In this document: one piece after another, positions 16,624 to 26,400 of the stretch
Numbering within the stretch: position 1 is the first letter of the stretch
How the letters are laid out: each line of letters opens with the position of its first letter
Assembly (NCBI RefSeq): GCF_030733745.1
Contig: NZ_JASHIK010000021.1
Location: 1-64,000, forward strand
Reading direction: 5' to 3'
DNA length: 64,000 bases
From: Stappia sp. MMSF_3263
GTDB taxonomy: Bacteria > Pseudomonadota > Alphaproteobacteria > Rhizobiales > Stappiaceae
Position numbers and translations under genes: made by a program
The notes under the pieces: model-generated
Database searches by the model: none
Told to the model about the DNA's origin: nothing
What the model saw: the letters and a program-made list of their open reading frames with translations, nothing else

Positions 16624-18492
16624 ATGGCCATGGGTCTCTTTGTGGCACAGCTCCTCACCGGGCTTGCGAATGCGGCAGCCTTGTTCCTCGTCGCTTCCGG
16701 ACTGTCGCTGATCTTCGGCGTGACGCGTATCGTCAACTTCGCGCACGGATCGCTCTACATGATCGGCGCCTATGTGGGCGTTACCCTGATGAACGTACTT
16801 CCCGGCCATTTCGGCTTCTGGGGATCGATCGTGCTCGCCGGCCTGATCACCGGCCTGATCGGCGTCGTCATCGAGATGTGCGTCCTGCGCCCGGTCTACA
16901 AGGCGCCGGAGCTGTTCCAGCTGGTCGCGACCTTCGGCGTCATCCTCGTCATCCAGGACCTGGCCCTGATGATCTGGGGCGCGGAGGACAAGCTCGGTCC
17001 CCGGGCACCGGGGCTGAAGTCCGTCGTGCGCATCCTCGGCGAGCCGGTGCCGCAATACGACCTCGCCCTCATCGCGATCACCCCGTTCATCCTCTTCGCG
17101 CTGTGGTGGCTCATCACCAAGACGCGCGTCGGCATCCTGGTCCGCGCGGCGACCCAGGACCGCGAGATGGTCGGCGCACTCGGCGTCAACCAGGCCTGGC
17201 TCTTCACCGGCGTCTTCTTCCTCGGCTCGGCGCTTGCAGGTCTGGGCGGCGCGATCCAGCTGCCCAAGGGCGGTGCCGACCTGCTGATGGATCTCAACAT
17301 CATCTCCGCCGTCTTCGTCGTCGTCGTCATTGGCGGCATGGGCTCGATCACCGGCGCATTCCTGGCCTCGGTGCTGATCTCCGTGCTCAACGTGTTCGGC
17401 GTCACCTACCTGCCCCAGAGTACACTCGTGCTCATGTACGTGGTCATGGCGGTGGTGCTGCTGGTGCGTCCCTACGGCCTGTTCGGCCGCGAGGAGAAGG
17501 CCGGCGAGCACGGCCAGGTCGGCGAACCCGACCGCCCGATACGCCCCTTCGGCAAGATGGGCATGGCACTCACCTCGCTCCTGCTGCTCGGTCTCGCCCT
17601 CGTTCCCTTCCTGGGGTCCAGCTTTGCCCAGGTGCTGATCGTCGACATCCTGATCTTCTGCCTCTTCGCCGCTTCGCTGCAGTTCATCCTGAGCACCGGC
17701 GGCCTCGTCAGCTTCGGCCACGCGCTGTTCTATGGCGGCGGCGCCTATGCCGCGGCCCTGCTGATGAGCTATGCCGACACGCCGATGGAGGTGGCCTTCA
17801 TTCTGGCGCCGATCTCCGCCGGTCTCCTCGCCCTTGTCGTCGGCTGGTTCTGCATCCGGCTCAGCGGCGTCTACTTCGCCATGCTGACGCTGGCCTTCAG
17901 CCAGCTCGGCTGGTCCCTCGTCTTCCAGTGGAACGAGGTCACCGGCGGCGATGACGGGCTCGTCAACATCTGGCCCTCGGCCTGGCTCTCGGACACCACG
18001 ACCTATTACTATTTCGCGCTGGTCTTCGTGACGGCCGGCATCCTGTTCCTGCGCCACGTCATCCACGCGCCCTTCGGCTACGCGTTGCGGGCGGCCCGCG
18101 ACAGCGCCCGCCAGGCGGAGGCAACCGGCATCGACGTGCGCAAGGTGCAGTGGATGTCGTTCGCACTGGCCGGGGCGATCGCCGGTCTTGCGGGAGCCCT
18201 CTTCGTCTTCTCCAAGGGCTCGATTTTCCCGAACGAGCTGCAGATATCCAAGAGCTTCGACGCGCTGATCGTGGTCTTCCTCGGCGGCGTGAAGACGCTT
18301 TCGGGCGGCATCGTCGGCGCCACGTTCCTGGAGGGCGCCAAGGACTGGCTCATCCGCCTCGAATACTGGCGGCTGGTTCTGGGCCTCGTCATCATCTTCG
18401 TCGTCATCATCGCGCCGGACGGCATCGTCGGCACCCTGCGCAGGCTGGGCGAACGCCTCGGCCTGCGCCGGCAAGAGGAGTTCATGCGATGA
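16624..18492 (+). CDS. Fused LivH-LivM-type ABC permease
   Basis: The 622-residue protein joins two permeases that are usually separate. Residues 1 to about 295 are LivH-like (LFGVTRIVNFAHGSLYMIGAY, MGSITGAFLASVLISVLNVFG) and about 320-622 are LivM-like (STGGLVSFGHALFYGGGAYAAALL, GGVKTLSGGIVGATFLEG). A short charged linker (FGREEKAGEHGQVGEPDRP) connects them. The whole would form the complete membrane channel of the importer. The stop overlaps the ATG of the next ATPase gene by 4 nt. No frameshift or internal stop was seen, so it is a true fusion. Confidence 0.9.
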   Translation: MAMGLFVAQLLTGLANAAALFLVASGLSLIFGVTRIVNFAHGSLYMIGAYVGVTLMNVLPGHFGFWGSIVLAGLITGLIGVVIEMCVLRPVYKAPELFQLVATFGVILVIQDLALMIWGAEDKLGPRAPGLKSVVRILGEPVPQYDLALIAITPFILFALWWLITKTRVGILVRAATQDREMVGALGVNQAWLFTGVFFLGSALAGLGGAIQLPKGGADLLMDLNIISAVFVVVVIGGMGSITGAFLASVLISVLNVFGVTYLPQSTLVLMYVVMAVVLLVRPYGLFGREEKAGEHGQVGEPDRPIRPFGKMGMALTSLLLLGLALVPFLGSSFAQVLIVDILIFCLFAASLQFILSTGGLVSFGHALFYGGGAYAAALLMSYADTPMEVAFILAPISAGLLALVVGWFCIRLSGVYFAMLTLAFSQLGWSLVFQWNEVTGGDDGLVNIWPSAWLSDTTTYYYFALVFVTAGILFLRHVIHAPFGYALRAARDSARQAEATGIDVRKVQWMSFALAGAIAGLAGALFVFSKGSIFPNELQISKSFDALIVVFLGGVKTLSGGIVGATFLEGAKDWLIRLEYWRLVLGLVIIFVVIIAPDGIVGTLRRLGERLGLRRQEEFMR

Positions 18493-19262
18493 CCGCCGTC
18501 CTCAAGGTCACGGACCTCGTCAGGCATTTCGGCGGCATCAAGGCCGTCAACAATGTCAGCTTCGAGGTAGCGCCTGGCGAATTGCGGGCGCTGATCGGAC
18601 CAAATGGCGCCGGCAAGTCCACCTGCTTCAACATGCTCATGGGCCAGTTGAAGCCGACCGCCGGAAAGGTCTTCCTCAACGGCGAGGACATTACCGGACG
18701 ACCGCCCCGGGAAATCTGGCGCTTGGGCGTCGGACGCACGTTCCAGATCACCGGCACGTATCAGAGCATGACGGTGGCCGAGAATGTGCAGATGGCGCTG
18801 ATTTCCCACAACAGGAAACTCTTCTCCGTCCTGCCGCGCGCGCACCGGCTCTACCGGGAGGAGGCACTGGACCTGCTGGAGACCGTGGGCATGGTCGACC
18901 AGGCCGACCGGGCCTGCGCGATCCTTGCCTATGGCGACCTGAAGCGCCTGGAACTTGCCATCGCGCTCGCCAACTCGCCCCGACTGCTCCTGATGGACGA
19001 ACCGACCGCCGGCATGGCGCCGCGCGAGCGGATCAACCTGATGCAGCTGACCTCCGACATCGTGCGCGACCGCGGGGTCAGCGTCCTCTTCACGGAGCAT
19101 GACATGGACGTCGTCTTCGCCCACTCCCACCACATCATGGTGCTCAACCGCGGCGAGTTGATCGCCGAAGGCTCGGCGGCCGAGGTGCGCGCCGATGCCC
19201 GCGTACAGGAAGTCTATCTCGGCGGGGGCACGCTGTTTGCTGCGGAGGACGCCCATGCTTGA
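18489..19262 (+). CDS. livG: LivG-type ABC ATPase
   Basis: The 257-residue protein starts MTAVLKVTDLVRHFGG and has a Walker A motif (GPNGAGKST), the LivG-type insertion before the signature region (GDLKRLELAIALA) and Walker B LLLMDEPTAGM. It is one of two ATPases that power the branched-chain-type importer. It overlaps both the permease gene before it and the second ATPase gene after it (8 nt), so the set is translated as one coupled unit. Confidence 0.9.
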   Translation: MTAVLKVTDLVRHFGGIKAVNNVSFEVAPGELRALIGPNGAGKSTCFNMLMGQLKPTAGKVFLNGEDITGRPPREIWRLGVGRTFQITGTYQSMTVAENVQMALISHNRKLFSVLPRAHRLYREEALDLLETVGMVDQADRACAILAYGDLKRLELAIALANSPRLLLMDEPTAGMAPRERINLMQLTSDIVRDRGVSVLFTEHDMDVVFAHSHHIMVLNRGELIAEGSAAEVRADARVQEVYLGGGTLFAAEDAHA

Positions 19263-19956
19263 GGTCAGCGCGCTCAACAGTTTCTACGGCAAGGCCCATA
19301 TCCTCAACGACCTGAGCTTCAAGGTGGAGCGCGGCGAGGTCGTCGCCCTTCTCGGGCGCAACGGCGCCGGCAAGACCACCACCATGAAATCGCTGATGCA
19401 ACTGGTGCGGCCACGTTCTGGCCAGGTGATCTTCGACGGAACGAGGATCACCGGCCTGCCGGCCCACAAGGCGGCGCGCCTCGGCCTCGGCTATGTTCCC
19501 GAAGAGCGGCGGATATTCTCCGACCTCACCATCCTGGAAAACCTCGAGGTTGGCCGGCAGCGCCCGCGCGAGGGAGCGCCCGCATGGACGCTGGAGGCCC
19601 TGTTCGAGCTCTTTCCCAATCTCTGGGAGAGACGCAACAACCGGGGCAAGGCCATGTCGGGCGGCGAGCAGCAGATGCTGACAATCGCCCGCACGCTGAT
19701 GGGCAATCCGAAGCTCCTCCTGCTCGACGAGCCGTCGGAGGGCATCGCCCCGGTGATCGTGGAACAGATGGCGCGAACCATCGTGCGCCTCAAGAACGAG
19801 GGGCTGACCGTCATCATCTCCGAGCAGAACCTTCATTTCGCGCGCATGGTGGCCGACCGCGCCGTCATCATCGAAGGCGGCGAGAAGAAATTCGACGGGA
19901 GTTTCTCCGAACTTGAAAAGCATCCGGAGATCCGCGATGCCTACCTTTCTGTGTGA
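19255..19956 (+). CDS. livF: LivF-type ABC ATPase
   Basis: The 233-residue protein starts MLEVSALNSFYGKAHIL and shows Walker A (GRNGAGKTTT), the LivF-typical GYVPEERRIFSDLTILENL segment, the signature MSGGEQQML and Walker B LLLLDEPSEGI. It pairs with the LivG-type ATPase. The 36-bp gap after it leads to the MarR gene on the same strand, which is therefore probably co-transcribed with the transporter. Confidence 0.9.
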   Translation: MLEVSALNSFYGKAHILNDLSFKVERGEVVALLGRNGAGKTTTMKSLMQLVRPRSGQVIFDGTRITGLPAHKAARLGLGYVPEERRIFSDLTILENLEVGRQRPREGAPAWTLEALFELFPNLWERRNNRGKAMSGGEQQMLTIARTLMGNPKLLLLDEPSEGIAPVIVEQMARTIVRLKNEGLTVIISEQNLHFARMVADRAVIIEGGEKKFDGSFSELEKHPEIRDAYLSV

Positions 19957-19992
19957 GACCGGCCCTCGGGCGGCTGCAAGCGGGAAGACCAT

Positions 19993-20454
19993 GTGAACGA
20001 TCGCAGCGACGATACGGACAAGGGAACGGCCGCGCCGCTTCCCGACCACGGCTATGTCATCGACGAACAGGTCGGCTATCTTCTGCGCAAGGCCTACCAG
20101 CGCAACGCCGTGATCTTTTCCGAACACATCGGCGACCTGACGCCGACGCAGCTTGCCATGCTCGCCCGGCTGACCGAACTCAGGTCCGTCTCCCAGAACC
20201 GGCTCGGGCGCAAGGTCGGTCTCGATGTCGCGACCACGAAGGGCGTCGTCGACCGGCTGACGGCGCGGGGCCTGCTTCAGCTCGACCGGGATCCTTCCGA
20301 CCGCCGCCGCCAGCTCGTCTCGCTGACCGAGGAAGGCTGGCGGGTGTACCAACACGCCGCCCCGCTCGGGCTCAAGGTGAGCGAGGAGACGCTGGCCCCG
20401 CTGACCCAGGCCGAGCAGCGCACCCTCCATCGCCTGCTGAAGAAGCTGCAGTAG
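19993..20454 (+). CDS. MarR family transcriptional regulator
   Basis: The 153-residue protein has a MarR winged helix (LTELRSVSQNRLGRKVGLDVATTKGVVDRLTARGLLQLDRDPSDRRRQLVSLT), with the DPSDRRR wing typical of the family, and it resembles MarR repressors of nicotinate and aromatic-acid pathways. It starts with GTG, since the ATG two bases earlier is followed by a stop. It closes the plus-strand operon, so repression by it would be autoregulatory. I infer that it binds the three GTTTGCATRCTAAC sites and is released by a pathway substrate or intermediate. Confidence 0.87.
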   Translation: MNDRSDDTDKGTAAPLPDHGYVIDEQVGYLLRKAYQRNAVIFSEHIGDLTPTQLAMLARLTELRSVSQNRLGRKVGLDVATTKGVVDRLTARGLLQLDRDPSDRRRQLVSLTEEGWRVYQHAAPLGLKVSEETLAPLTQAEQRTLHRLLKKLQ

Positions 20455-20525
20455 ACCGGCTCGCGGCCGCCCCGAAAGCCGCAGCGGAGAGCCAAGACCC
20501 GCCCGGGACCTTCACCCGGCAATCG

Positions 20526-22001
20526 TCAGCGCCCGGCGATCTCCAGGATCGCGTCGATGTCGAGGGACGCCTCCAGATGGGCGGCAAGGCGGTCGAGCGC
20601 CGTCTCGATGCCGCCTTCATAGGCAAGCCGCGAGGCCGCGCCGAACCGCGCCAGGAAGGCGGCGCGGAAGGCATCGGAGGCAAACAGCCCGTGCACATAG
20701 GTGCCCATGACGAGGCCGCTTGCGCAGACCGCCCCGTCCGGGTGCGGCGCGTCGGTGCCTGTCGCGACCGAGGCGAAGGGCCGGGCGCAGTCCGCACCTT
20801 GCGTGCGGCCGATATGGATCTCGTAGCCGGAAAAACCCTCGCCGCTGGCCAGATGCCGGCCCGAGACCTCGACCAACCGCTTGTCCGGCGTCAGCACGGT
20901 GTCGACGTCAAGCAGGCCGAGGCCGGCGACGGTGCCGGGCCTGCCCTCGATGCCGTCCGGATCGGCAATGGAGCGCCCCAGCATCTGGTAGCCGCCGCAA
21001 ATGCCGATCACCTGACCCCCGCGCCGCACATGGGCGGCAATGTCGATGTCCCAGCCCTGCGCCCGCAGGAAGGCGAGATCGCCAACGGTCGACTTGGAAC
21101 CGGGGAGCAGGACGAGATCGGCATCGCCGGGCAGCGGCTCGCGCGGGCCGACCAGTTCCAGCGTCACGCCGGGCTCCAGCCGCAGCGGATCGAGATCGTC
21201 GAAATTGGCGATGCGGCTGATCACCGGCACGGCGATCTTCACCGACCCGTCGCCCTCGCCCTCCTCCAGCCCAAGCGCGTCCTCGGCCGGCAGGCGGTGG
21301 GCATCGGCAAACCAAGGCACGACGCCGAGCGGGCGCCAGCCGGTGCGCGCGGCGATCTCGCGCACGCCTTCATCGAAGAGCGACACATCGCCCCGGAATC
21401 GGTTGACGAGAAAGGCCTTGATGCGGGCCCGCTCATCCTCGGGCAGGATTGCATGGGTGCCGACGAGCGAGGCGATCACCCCGCCCCGGTCGATGTCGCC
21501 GCACAGCGCCACGGGAATGTCGGCGGCCTGCGCAAAGCCCATGTTGGCGATGTCGCCGGCGCGCAGGTTGATCTCCGCCGGCGAGCCCGCCCCTTCCACC
21601 AGGACGAGGTCGGCACCGTCGCAGACGATGCCGAAGCTCTCCAGAACCCTGGGCAGCAGCTCGGCCTTGCGGCTGCCGTATTCGCGCGCCCGCATGGTGC
21701 CGGCTCGCCTGCCCTGCACGATGACCTGCGCCCCGACATCGGTCTCGGGCTTCAACAGCACCGGGTTCATGTGAACCGACAGCGGCACGCGCGCGGCGAT
21801 CGCCTGCAAGGCCTGCGCCCGGCCGATCTCGCCGCCGTCACTGGTGACGGCCGCGTTGTTCGACATGTTCTGCGGCTTGAAGGGGCGGACCTTCAATCCC
21901 CGGTCGGCGAAGAGACGGCACAGGCCGGCGACGATCAGGCTCTTGCCGACATTGGAGCCGGTACCCTGGATCATCAGGGCGGGGGTGCGGCGGGCGATCA
22001 C
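20526..22001 (-). CDS. cobQ: Cobyric acid synthase
   Basis: The 491-residue glutamine-dependent amidotransferase amidates four side chains of adenosylcobyrinic acid diamide. It has an N-terminal P-loop-like domain (GTGSNVGKS, residues 13-21) and a C-terminal class I glutaminase domain with the nucleophile in [10 protein letters not shown]. Its start overlaps the yrhK stop by 4 nt, so it is the distal gene of the riboswitch-headed cob operon. It is convergent with the MarR gene, 71 bp away. Confidence 0.95.
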   Translation of the reverse strand: MIARRTPALMIQGTGSNVGKSLIVAGLCRLFADRGLKVRPFKPQNMSNNAAVTSDGGEIGRAQALQAIAARVPLSVHMNPVLLKPETDVGAQVIVQGRRAGTMRAREYGSRKAELLPRVLESFGIVCDGADLVLVEGAGSPAEINLRAGDIANMGFAQAADIPVALCGDIDRGGVIASLVGTHAILPEDERARIKAFLVNRFRGDVSLFDEGVREIAARTGWRPLGVVPWFADAHRLPAEDALGLEEGEGDGSVKIAVPVISRIANFDDLDPLRLEPGVTLELVGPREPLPGDADLVLLPGSKSTVGDLAFLRAQGWDIDIAAHVRRGGQVIGICGGYQMLGRSIADPDGIEGRPGTVAGLGLLDVDTVLTPDKRLVEVSGRHLASGEGFSGYEIHIGRTQGADCARPFASVATGTDAPHPDGAVCASGLVMGTYVHGLFASDAFRAAFLARFGAASRLAYEGGIETALDRLAAHLEASLDIDAILEIAGR

Positions 22002-22318
22002 CCCGCGCGCTCCCGGTCAGCGCCATAGGGGCGGAACTCGTCCGGCACCGGCAGTCTGGTCAGGTGCAATTCCAGCGCAAGCCGGATGGTCGGCCTGACG
22101 GCAAAGAGGATCGAGCCGATCAGGAACAGCCACGTGCCGGCGAACAGCAGGCTGTCGTAGAAGAAGAACACGCTGCCGACGACGAACAGGACGGCCGCGA
22201 GAAATTCCACCAGCGTGCGAAACAGCTCATAGCGGCGCACCAACTCGGCATGATCGGGCGAGGCGCGGCGAAGGTCGGAGCTGAAGAATTTCATGAAACC
22301 CCACTGCGCAATACGCAT
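21998..22318 (-). CDS. YrhK-like small membrane protein
   Basis: The 106-residue protein contains two hydrophobic segments (about residues 36-54 and 58-75) with the pattern [23 protein letters not shown]...[16 protein letters not shown] of the YrhK domain. Function is unknown. The start may be the ATG at 22318 or the internal ATG at 22294 ([10 protein letters not shown]). It overlaps cobQ by 4 nt and so travels in the cob operon, but no role in cobalamin metabolism is established. Confidence 0.75.
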   Translation of the reverse strand: MRIAQWGFMKFFSSDLRRASPDHAELVRRYELFRTLVEFLAAVLFVVGSVFFFYDSLLFAGTWLFLIGSILFAVRPTIRLALELHLTRLPVPDEFRPYGADRERAG

Positions 22319-22370
22319 GATATCCTTTTAGGCTCAGGAGTCCGCTTCTGAAAGCAACCCCATCATCATT

Positions 22371-22835
22371 TTAATCATTCTTAATATATTCAATCAGATT
22401 TTTTGAAATACTTTTACATTGAATATCAGTTGACTCGACAATGTTATAGGGGAGCGAAATCATATAGTACTTACCAGTGGGCGGCCAATTGACATGCCCC
22501 GGGGAGCAGCGTGGAAACCCACCATCCACCTTCCTTGAAATATCGTTATGTATTATTCCCAATGTATCGAGTACGTCGGGTGACACCCCATAATTCAGGC
22601 AATCATAGGTCGCACCATCAGGTCCCATAAAAAGTATTGGGAACCTGCTTCCCGTTTGTGCAATCGCCTGCTGCACCTCTGACACATAGGGCGCCCAGGC
22701 TAACGGGCACCTGGGTCCAGCGCTATATGCAGGGTGCGTAAGCATTGAGACCGCCATCAACGCGAACATCGTCAGACGGGAAAGTTTCCAAGAAATGCCC
22801 ATGCCATCACTTTCAAAAAAACCATCGAAACGCAT
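22371..22835 (-). CDS. Orphan secreted protein inside the cob operon
   Basis: The gene encodes up to 154 residues with an Sec signal peptide (MGISWKLSRLTMFALMAVSM, cleavage near PAYSA) and a mature part with four cysteines (PRC, YDC, PRC, IQC), which could form two disulphides. I recognise no family. The ATG at 22835 overlaps the cobO stop by 1 nt; the ATG at 22802 fits the signal peptide better. The last third is markedly AT-rich compared with its GC-rich neighbours, which suggests recent acquisition. It interrupts an otherwise tightly packed biosynthetic operon. Confidence 0.65.
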   Translation of the reverse strand: MRFDGFFESDGMGISWKLSRLTMFALMAVSMLTHPAYSAGPRCPLAWAPYVSEVQQAIAQTGSRFPILFMGPDGATYDCLNYGVSPDVLDTLGIIHNDISRKVDGGFPRCSPGHVNWPPTGKYYMISLPYNIVESTDIQCKSISKNLIEYIKND

Positions 22836-23467
22836 CAGAACTCGATCCCCTCCTGCGGCTTCACGCCGGAGCGGAACGGGTGCTTGATCTGGGTCATCTC
22901 GGTGACGAGGTCGGCGATCTCGATCAGCTCGTCCTTGGCGTTGCGCCCGGTGATGACGACATGCACGTCCTCGGGCTTCTCATCCTTGAGGAAGGCGACG
23001 ACCTCCTCGATCGGCAGGTAGTCGTAGCGCAGCACGATGTTCAGCTCGTCGCACAGCACGATCCGGTGCTCGCGCGAGCGGATCAGCTCCTTGGCGGCCT
23101 CCCAGGCGGCGCGGGCCGCGTCGATGTCGCGCTGGCGGTCCTGGGTCTCCCAGGTGAAGCCCTCGCCCATGCGCTTGATGGTGACGAGGTCGGAGAAGCG
23201 CTCCAGCGCCATGCGCTCGCCGGTCTCGATGCGGCCCTTGACGAACTGCACCACGGCGACCTTGTGGCCATGGCCGAGCGAGCGGAAGACCATGCCGAAG
23301 CCGGCCGTCGACTTGCCCTTGCCCTTGCCGGTATGGACGATCAGGAGGCCCTTCTCGATGGTCTTGGTGGCCATGATCTTGTCGCGCGCCGCCTTCTTCT
23401 TGCGCATCTTGTCGGCATGGCGGGCGTTGAGTTCCTCTTCGGTCATTTCCGCCTTCTTGTCGCTCAT
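22835..23467 (-). CDS. cobO: Cob(I)yrinic acid a,c-diamide adenosyltransferase
   Basis: The 210-residue CobO/BtuR-type enzyme transfers adenosyl from ATP to the cobalt of the corrinoid. The atypical P-loop HTGKGKGKST lies at residues 45-54, and the family segments FVKGRIETGER and LCDELNIVLRYDYL follow. The lysine-rich N-terminal 35 residues are usual for this family. Its ATG overlaps the cobN stop by 4 nt, consistent with translational coupling. Confidence 0.95.
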   Translation of the reverse strand: MSDKKAEMTEEELNARHADKMRKKKAARDKIMATKTIEKGLLIVHTGKGKGKSTAGFGMVFRSLGHGHKVAVVQFVKGRIETGERMALERFSDLVTIKRMGEGFTWETQDRQRDIDAARAAWEAAKELIRSREHRIVLCDELNIVLRYDYLPIEEVVAFLKDEKPEDVHVVITGRNAKDELIEIADLVTEMTQIKHPFRSGVKPQEGIEF

Positions 23468-26400
23468 CCGGTCGTCTCCCTTTCCTCAGGCCCTGGGGCG
23501 TCGATGCCCTGGCCGTCAATGTTCAATGCGGCGCGTGTCGAGTTGCGGCGCGGGCGCCAGAGGCCCCGCTCGACCGCCTCGCGGAACCGCGCCTTGATTT
23601 CCTCAAGCGCCTTCGGATTGGCCTCGGCGAGAAACGCGCGCACCGTCTCGTCGTCCAGATAGGCATCATAAAGCTGGTCGAAGTGATGGTCGCCGACCGC
23701 GTTGGTGGTGGCGGAAAAGGCGAAGAGATAGTCCACCGTCGCGGCGATCTCGAAGGCGCCCTTGTAGCCGTGGCGCATGACGCCGGCGATCCATTTCGGA
23801 TTGGCTGCGCGGCCGCGCACGACCCGGCCGATCTCCTCGGCAAGCGAGCGGATCACCGGGCGCTCGGGGCGCGAATGGTCGTTGTGCCAGACCCGGGGCG
23901 CGGCGCCCTTCAGCGTCTCAACCGTGGCGGCAAGCCCGCCCTCGAACTGGTAGTAGTCGTCGCTGTCGAGCAGGTCGTGCTCGCGGTTGTCCTGGTTGTG
24001 CAGGACCGCGTCGACCTGCGACAGGCGCGTCTCGAAGGCGGACCGCGCGCCCTCGCCCGACGCCCCGCCGCCATAGGCGTAGGAGCCCCAGGCAAGGAAG
24101 GCGTCGGCGAAATCGGCGCGGCTCTCCCAGATGCCCTCGTCGATCAGCGCCTGCAGCCCGGCGCCATAGGCTCCCGGCTTCGAGCCGAAGACGCGGAAAA
24201 GCGACCGGCGGCGGGCGTCGGCAGGTGCGAGCCCTTCGCCCTCCAGCCGGGCGGTCTCGGCGCGGGCGCGGGCGGCAAGCGGATTGGCGTCGTCCGGCTC
24301 GTCGAGCGCGGCGATGGCAGCCACCGCCGACTGGAACAGGTCGATCTGGTGCGGGAAGGCATCGCGGAAGAAGCCGGAAATGCGCAAGGTGACGTCGACG
24401 CGGGGACGGCCGAGTTCAGCAAGGGCCAGAATGTCGAATCCGGTGACGCGGCCCGAACCCGGCTCCCATTTCGGCCGGGCGCCGATCAGGGCCAGGGCCT
24501 GGGCGACATCGTCGCCGCCGGTGCGCATGTTGGCCGTGCCCCAGCATGTGAGCACGAGAGCGGCTGGATACTCGCCCTCCTCCTGGAAATGGCGCTCGAC
24601 GAGCCGTTCCGCGCTCGCCGCCCCGATACGCCAGGAGGTTTCGGTCGGCACGGCGCGCACATCGACGGAATAGAAGTTGCGGCCAGTCGGCAGCACGTCC
24701 GGCCGTCCGCGCGTCGGCGCGCCGGACGGGCCCGGAGCCACGAAACGCCCCGACAGGCCGGCAAGGACGCCGGCGGTTTCCGCCTCGCCCGACGAGGCAA
24801 CGGCCGGGCGGATGCGGCTTTCGATCTCCTCCAGCACGGCGGCGGTGGAGGCAAAGCCCTCCGGCGCGCGTCCCTCCGCGACCAGTCGTTCGGCGAGCAA
24901 TTCCAGCCGCTCGACCGTGTCGCCGCAGGTGCGCCAGGGACTGTCGAAGAGCGTGGCGAGCCTTTCGGGGCGCGGGCCGGTCCAGGGCAGCTCGTAGGCG
25001 CAGGCAAGCGGGTCGAAGTCCTCAAGCCCCAGATCGCGGGCCAACGCCCGCGTGATCCCTTCGTGCGCCGGCCCCTCACCGCGCGGCACGCGGGTCAGCG
25101 CCACCAGCAGCGCGTCAAGCAGGGTCCCTTGCGGCGCCGCACCCAGCACATGCAGCCCGTCGCGGATCTGCATCTCCTTGAGGTCGCACAGATGCGCGTC
25201 GAGCCGGGCAAGGCGGGTTTCCTCGTCCATCTCGCCGGTGATGCCGATGTCGCGGTCGAGGCCGTGACGGGTCGCGGCCTCGAGAATGTCGCGGGTCAGC
25301 GCCTTCAACCGGCGCGGATCGACGCCCTGGGCGAGATAATACTCGTCGAGCAACACCTCAAGTTCGGCGGCAACGCCGTGGCTTTCGGCGCGCGCCAGCG
25401 GCGGCGTCAGGTGGTCGACGATGACGGCGGAGGTGCGGCGCTTGGCCTGCGCCCCCTCGCCCGGATCGTTGACGATAAAGGGGTAGATGTTGGGCACCGG
25501 GCCGAGCACCGCCTCGGGGAAGCAGTTTTCCGACAGCGCCAGCGCCTTGCCGGGCAGCCATTCGAGATTGCCGTGCTTGCCCAGATGCACGACCGCATGG
25601 ATGCCGAACACCTCGCGCAGCCAGATGTAGAAGGCGAAATAGTGATGCGGCGGCACGAGGTCCGGATCGTGATAGGTCGCCTTGGGATCGATGTTGTAGC
25701 CGCGCGCCGGCTGGATGCCGACCACCGCGTTGCCGAAGCGGGTGACGGCAAGGCGGAAGGCACCCTCCTCCACATGCGGATCGTCTTGCGGCGCACCCCA
25801 GCGGGCGGTGACGGCCTCGCGCACCGCCCGCGGCAGGCGGGCGAAATGCGCCGCATAGTCGGCAAGCGGCAGCGCCGCGCCGCCATGGCGGACACGGCGA
25901 GAGGCGAGATCGTTGGTCGGCCCGTCGCTGATCATCGCCATCAGCGCGGCGGAGTCCTCCGGCGCGCCGTCGATGCGGTAGCCGTCCGATGACAGCGCCC
26001 GCAGCAGGGCCGCACAGGAGGCGGGCGTGTCGAGACCGACGCCATTGGCGAGCCGGCCGTCCTTGTTGGGGTAGTTGGCAAGGATCAGCGCGACCTTGCG
26101 CCCGGCGGCGGGTGTCGCGGAGAGACGCGCGATGCGGGCGGCCTGCGCCGCGACGAAGGCGATGCGGTCGGGTTTGGGCACGAAGCGCATGGTCGAGGAC
26201 TGGGTAAGCGGATCGCGCGGCGCCTGCTCCTTGAAGGAAACGGCGCGGGTGAGAATGCGCCCGTCGACCTCCGGCATCACCACATGCATGGCAAGGTCGC
26301 GGATCGACAGGCCCTGGTCGGCGTCGCGCCAGCCTTCCTCCGACGAGGAGGAGAACACCACCTGCAGAACCGGCGCGCCCGGCGCGTCGAGCGGGGTCGG

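Noticed and set aside
16558-18474. A 638-codon open frame on the minus strand opposite the fused permease.
   Set aside because: Composition is dominated by Glu, Asp, Gln and Arg, typical of the antisense of a membrane protein gene; no family match is visible.
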